DNA of 38,619 nt from assembly GCF_001753675.2 (NCBI RefSeq), contig NZ_MJUW02000030.1, positions 1 to 38,619 on the forward strand, written 5' to 3'. Numbering within the stretch: position 1 is the first letter of the stretch; each line of letters begins with the position of its first letter. A program made the translations under genes and the position numbers. Positions 34,712-38,619 of the stretch are shown in pieces. The DNA is from Candidatus Brocadia sapporoensis. Its GTDB lineage: Bacteria; Planctomycetota; Brocadiia; Brocadiales; Brocadiaceae. Below the pieces are notes generated by a model, which saw only the letters and a list, made by a program, of their open reading frames with translations, searched no databases and was not told the DNA's origin.

Positions 34712-37700
34712 TTACTTATTCTCGTCTATTTTTCCATTTAAATACTCCGGCATAGATTCTTTCTTAAAAGGCGCTAATGAATGTATATGAACATCATACT
34801 GCGGAAGGGCAATTTTAATATGATTCTTTTTAAATATTTCGTCAATGGCAAAATTAAGCTCACTCATAACATACCAGCGTTTTCCGGGATCGTTTGCCCA
34901 GAAATATAATTCAAATTTCAGCGCAAAGTCACCAAATTCAGAGAATCGCACAAAAGGTTCGGGATACGTCTTTACATTTGGATTCTGTTTGGCAACTTCC
35001 AGTAAACATTTTTTTACCAACGATGTATCGGAACCATGCTGTACCCCTACCTTCACAAAACCCCTCATTCGTGTTGTTGGATGAGTCCAGTTGATTATCT
35101 TGGTTTCAATAAACTTCGAATTGGGTACTGTTATGGTACTTTCGTCCGGGGTGTTAATCGTTGTACTTCTTGCACTGATTTTTTCAATTGTTCCTATTGT
35201 GCCATCTTCCAGAGCAATAACATCCCCAACGCGCATGGGACGCTCAAAGAGAAGGATAATCCCACTGACAAAATTACTGATAATATTCTGCATCCCGAAC
35301 CCGATACCGATACCAAAAGCGCCTGCAAAAAAAGCCAGACTTCTTAATGGGATTCCTGCGATACTAAGACCAACAAGCGCCGAGATACCGATGATGATAT
35401 ATCGCGTAAGAGTAGTTAGTGTCTGTTTCAGTCCGCGTTCCAGACGAAGTTTATAGAATACTTTTTCCTCAAGCAACTTTTTTATGTGTCGTGCAACAAA
35501 AAAGGATGCAAACAGTACAATCAAAGCTATAATGATTTTTATAGGAGTTGTATACCTGCCTTCTTCAAAGAAGAGACGATACTTTAGCCCCCCACCAATG
35601 GCCTCTAAAACCGTCTTTATCTGTCCAAACATTTTTTGGATCAGATAAGGAGCCGCCGGTGAACCTATAGCATCACGAAAGGTTCCAACCCATACGCGAA
35701 TAATAATTATTGTTGCAACAATCGAAATGAAATAATTTAACCAAATATGATATATTGCTGTAACGGCATGAAATCGATTCTCCTCAGGTGTGTTTTTCTT
35801 GATGTTTTCCCTTTTAAGACGCTTGTTTCTTATATAAACCAGGCGATGATACAAATACTTCCATATCCAAAAGGCGATACCAGCGACAACGAAACTCTTT
35901 ATACACGTCTTTAACAACACATAAGAAAGTACCGGATATCCAAGGATTCTTATCTCGAATAACAACACAACAAAGGTTATAAAAATGGGATAGATTATTG
36001 TTATTATGCGATGAATAAGTTTCCCAAATTGAGTTTCTGCACCCGGCAATAATTTGAATATCAGCGATTTTTGCGTTGCAAGCCACAACAACAGGATTAA
36101 AATTCCTACCCGATATACGAACCAAAGCAATTCGATAACATCATTTCTGTACCCATAGGTAGTGAGAACGGCAATTAAAGATAAAGAAACAAGGGAAAAC
36201 AGGACGATAATATTTAATGATTTATACAGATGTTTTGGAGAGATATATGCTAAAGAGGTTACGAGTTTTTTGTCTCCCTTTTCCGGGCTAAAGGACTCAA
36301 CAAGAAAGCATTTGAGGATTTTATACACTGCATAAAAGGTCACTACATAGATCGTCGCCGTTATTAGAGAAGTATTTACAGCGAGAATGACGGGTATCGA
36401 TACAGAAAGGAGGGCAAGCCATATGGCATTTATACTCTTTTGAAGCACGAGTAAAAGACTGGGAAACAGCCTTGATTTGTAATAGGATACATTTGGCGCT
36501 TCATACAGTGCCTGCGCTTTAAACGTAGTCCATCGGCGAATGTATTTTTTTGAAAAATAAAACACGGCAATAAGCCCGATTAGTCCACATCCTCTAATCC
36601 AAAAAGTAACGGTATACCTTTTATCAGAGATATGCAGCATGAAATTCTTTACGTGTGCCGGAATTACGTTATAAAACGAATCCAGTCGACTATAGCAATC
36701 TGCTAGATCCTTATACACCGCCTCAAATGTCCGTAAAGAAATGGTACTTTCTACTCTTATCCAAACATTCGCCGCCTTCAACGTGATCAACTTTTCTTTG
36801 GTCTTTTTCAGCAAGGTCAATGCATTTTGTTTTATTTCCAACCGCTCATGTAATCTGTCCAGTCTCGTCGATATAAGTTCAGACTGTTCTTCTAATGCTT
36901 TCACAATATTATTTGAAAATTCTATTGCCTGGCGCGCCAATTCTCTGTTTGTGAAAGAAAACACCTCTTTCTCAACTTTTGATATTTCTTCTTTTGCCTT
37001 TGCTACATTGTCAGAAACGAGTTTTTCTTCTTCGCTTACCGATGAAATAAGACTTTCTACTGCCAAAATTGACTCTGAGAACCGTTTAATATCCGTTTCT
37101 ATTTTTTTCAGGGATTCATCAATCTCTTTTGTTGTTTCACCCCTGCTTAATAAGAGCTCAACTTCGGCCTCTAGCTTTTTATACTCGGTAACATCTTTGT
37201 ATCTCTGTGCACCTTCTGTAATAAGGTCATCTTTTCTTTTGGCAATAAGCCCAACTTGTTTGGGGACATCGGACTCTAACTCCAACACCCGTTTCTTTTC
37301 CGGGGAGGTCGCCACCATTTGCTCCAGGGCAATTTCCTCGCTTTTTCTTGTCGCTTCCTGCAGGGTCTTTTCAATCTCAGACTTGGTCCTTTCGGCGATC
37401 CTTCGGCTTTCTTCCTCTGCTCTTTTTGCAGCCTCCAGTTCTGCCTGTTTCTTTATCAATTCTTCTGTCTTTAACTTTTCTTCCAGACGTTTTCCCTTTT
37501 CAATCAAAAAGGCAGTATTGAATTCTGCACATTTCAATTCTAACAGGGCTTTATCATAACGGATCTTAGACGTCCCCAATCGCGTCTCAAATAGGGTAAT
37601 CCATTGGTCGCCGATGGCCTTTTCCCATAGTAAAATGCTGTCAATTTTTTTCTGTACCGTAGTAGCTAGTTCTGTATCTCCGATTTCTGTTTTTAAAGAT

Positions 37701-38422
37701 TCCAGATACTTAGCCAAGGTTTTTTCATCTTCCGACACCTTAATTTTAATCTCTTCCAATCTGCCCTTAAAAAAAGATATCACCGATTCTTTCTCTTTGA
37801 TACCTGCATGCACGGCTGCAATGTAGCTTTTTGCAATGTCGGCCTCTTTTTTCACCAGGGGGACTTGTTCCGTGGAAGTTAAGCGTGTCTCCTCCAACCT
37901 TAATATCGACTTTAACAAAATAACGACTTCGTCATATGCTTTTGACTGATCATGGAGTACTTCAATCCGGTCCTTATATGTCTCTATCTGTTCGTTATCG
38001 ATATCTATCTTTTCTTTAACTACGGCAAGTTCTTTATCCAACACTTCCAGGTATTTCGAGTTTGCTCCCAGGCTGAGATAGTTATTCCTCTCTTGCTGAA
38101 GCTTGTCACGATGAGTTTCCATTGCCTTTGCATCCCGTTCCAGATCGGATATAAAAGACCTTATTGCATCTATAGATTTGGCTACCGTGAGCTTTATTTC
38201 TTCTTCCTTTATTTTGGCTTTTTCAATGTCTTCTGGCTTTACGGTTACACCAATTTCTGAAAGTCGTATTTCTACGTCCTTTTTTTCAGTATTTTGTATC
38301 TGTGCCATGACACACGGGCACAACCATACGATGCAAGCAGTCAAATATAGGACGAACCTCATCCGGGAAGCAGACGGAAGGATAAAAGTATTTTTTTCAG
38401 ATGATACCGATTTTAAAAACAT
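34712..38422 (-). CDS. Very large MscS/MscK-family mechanosensitive channel
   Basis: A 1236-residue protein of MscK (KefA) architecture. A signal peptide (FVLYLTACIVWLCPCVMAQ) is followed by a periplasmic coiled-coil region of about 540 residues rich in Glu/Lys heptads (EELIKKQAELEAAKRAEEES). At least eight membrane segments follow from about residue 607. The C-terminal MscS core (about 1000-1215) has the pore helix AFFAGAFGIGIGFGMQNIIS, then FERPMRVGDVIALEDG and STITVPNSKFIETKIINW. Such channels open on membrane tension under hypo-osmotic shock and vent solutes. GGGGAG eight nucleotides upstream fixes ATG 38422 over an in-frame ATG at 38452. Downstream genes encode a barrel protein and a metalloprotease, so an osmotic/envelope unit is plausible. 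Confidence 0.9.
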   Translation of the reverse strand: MFLKSVSSEKNTFILPSASRMRFVLYLTACIVWLCPCVMAQIQNTEKKDVEIRLSEIGVTVKPEDIEKAKIKEEEIKLTVAKSIDAIRSFISDLERDAKAMETHRDKLQQERNNYLSLGANSKYLEVLDKELAVVKEKIDIDNEQIETYKDRIEVLHDQSKAYDEVVILLKSILRLEETRLTSTEQVPLVKKEADIAKSYIAAVHAGIKEKESVISFFKGRLEEIKIKVSEDEKTLAKYLESLKTEIGDTELATTVQKKIDSILLWEKAIGDQWITLFETRLGTSKIRYDKALLELKCAEFNTAFLIEKGKRLEEKLKTEELIKKQAELEAAKRAEEESRRIAERTKSEIEKTLQEATRKSEEIALEQMVATSPEKKRVLELESDVPKQVGLIAKRKDDLITEGAQRYKDVTEYKKLEAEVELLLSRGETTKEIDESLKKIETDIKRFSESILAVESLISSVSEEEKLVSDNVAKAKEEISKVEKEVFSFTNRELARQAIEFSNNIVKALEEQSELISTRLDRLHERLEIKQNALTLLKKTKEKLITLKAANVWIRVESTISLRTFEAVYKDLADCYSRLDSFYNVIPAHVKNFMLHISDKRYTVTFWIRGCGLIGLIAVFYFSKKYIRRWTTFKAQALYEAPNVSYYKSRLFPSLLLVLQKSINAIWLALLSVSIPVILAVNTSLITATIYVVTFYAVYKILKCFLVESFSPEKGDKKLVTSLAYISPKHLYKSLNIIVLFSLVSLSLIAVLTTYGYRNDVIELLWFVYRVGILILLLWLATQKSLIFKLLPGAETQFGKLIHRIITIIYPIFITFVVLLFEIRILGYPVLSYVLLKTCIKSFVVAGIAFWIWKYLYHRLVYIRNKRLKRENIKKNTPEENRFHAVTAIYHIWLNYFISIVATIIIIRVWVGTFRDAIGSPAAPYLIQKMFGQIKTVLEAIGGGLKYRLFFEEGRYTTPIKIIIALIVLFASFFVARHIKKLLEEKVFYKLRLERGLKQTLTTLTRYIIIGISALVGLSIAGIPLRSLAFFAGAFGIGIGFGMQNIISNFVSGIILLFERPMRVGDVIALEDGTIGTIEKISARSTTINTPDESTITVPNSKFIETKIINWTHPTTRMRGFVKVGVQHGSDTSLVKKCLLEVAKQNPNVKTYPEPFVRFSEFGDFALKFELYFWANDPGKRWYVMSELNFAIDEIFKKNHIKIALPQYDVHIHSLAPFKKESMPEYLNGKIDENK

Positions 38423-38619
38423 AATTAATTCTCCCCTAATCCGAACGTACAAAGAAAAAAAGCAGCGAACGTTTTATCAATTCAGACCTTCCTCTTGTCC
38501 CATGAATATTCCCTACCACTCACAACAGATGACCTACGAAATGCTGATGGCCGGACTTTCATATGGGTCATCGTGGAAATGAGTGGGTGAAATTTGCATT
38601 TTTATATCTCCGGAAGCAT
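38423..38619. other. Upstream end of window
   Basis: The remaining bases upstream of the channel gene show its Shine-Dalgarno and no convincing promoter hexamers or coding frame. The right-hand neighbour is outside the window. Confidence 0.4.

Noticed and set aside
36741-37559. Long plus-strand frame (272 codons) opposite the MscK-type gene
   Set aside because: Ser/Phe-rich shadow of the Glu/Lys coiled coil on the other strand; the minus-strand gene is clearly real.

Overview
This is a gene-dense bacterial chromosome segment of moderate to low GC (A/T-rich between genes), with almost all genes intact. The mix suggests an anaerobic, envelope-complex bacterium. It carries a ketosynthase/radical-SAM pair of the kind found in anammox lipid clusters, many one- and two-component regulators, peptidoglycan recycling (MurQ), a nickel-cofactor gene (LarC) and outer-membrane proteins. 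I favour a Brocadiales-like (anammox) planctomycete, but this is inference. There is no rRNA, hydrazine-synthesis or other diagnostic gene here, and a deltaproteobacterial or Nitrospirota-like source is not excluded.

Layout. Positions 1-2463 (minus): proC followed by a transketolase that runs off the left edge. Positions 3061-6123 (plus): an overlapping eno / FtsB-DivIC-like / proA unit behind a near-consensus sigma-70 promoter. Positions 6370-18882 form a signalling island. It holds a globin-coupled hybrid histidine kinase (plus strand), then a minus-strand run read right to left: a REC-GAF-PAS protein with no kinase, an NtrC-type sigma-54 activator, a radical-SAM protein, a ketosynthase and a 7TM-GAF-PAS histidine kinase. 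A REC/HD-GYP protein lies divergently to the right. Positions 19058-28556 are mostly housekeeping: uvrC-cinA, murQ, an HDOD-GGDEF protein, a small membrane protein, a DCC-family thiol protein, nadD with a secreted protein of unknown function, and larC.

Positions 28557-32587 are looser and repeat-rich. They hold a long palindrome, a probably 5'-truncated PKD-like membrane protein, yajQ, a DUF1566 exported protein, and three copies of a palindromic interspersed repeat. Positions 32588-38422 (minus) encode envelope functions: a very large MscS/MscK-type channel, a DUF481-type outer-membrane barrel and a zinc-ribbon metalloprotease, with a good terminator at the end. There is no rRNA, recognisable tRNA, CRISPR array, transposase or phage gene.

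The most unusual unit is 8457-15506. A sigma-54 regulator and its probable histidine kinase bracket an ATGA-coupled radical-SAM/ketosynthase pair. The ketosynthase keeps the catalytic Cys and first His but has Gln where the second active-site His belongs, and its gating loop is rewritten. Other leads are a 13-codon leader ORF ending in Pro-stop just before proC, the globin-coupled kinase, and the palindromic repeat family.
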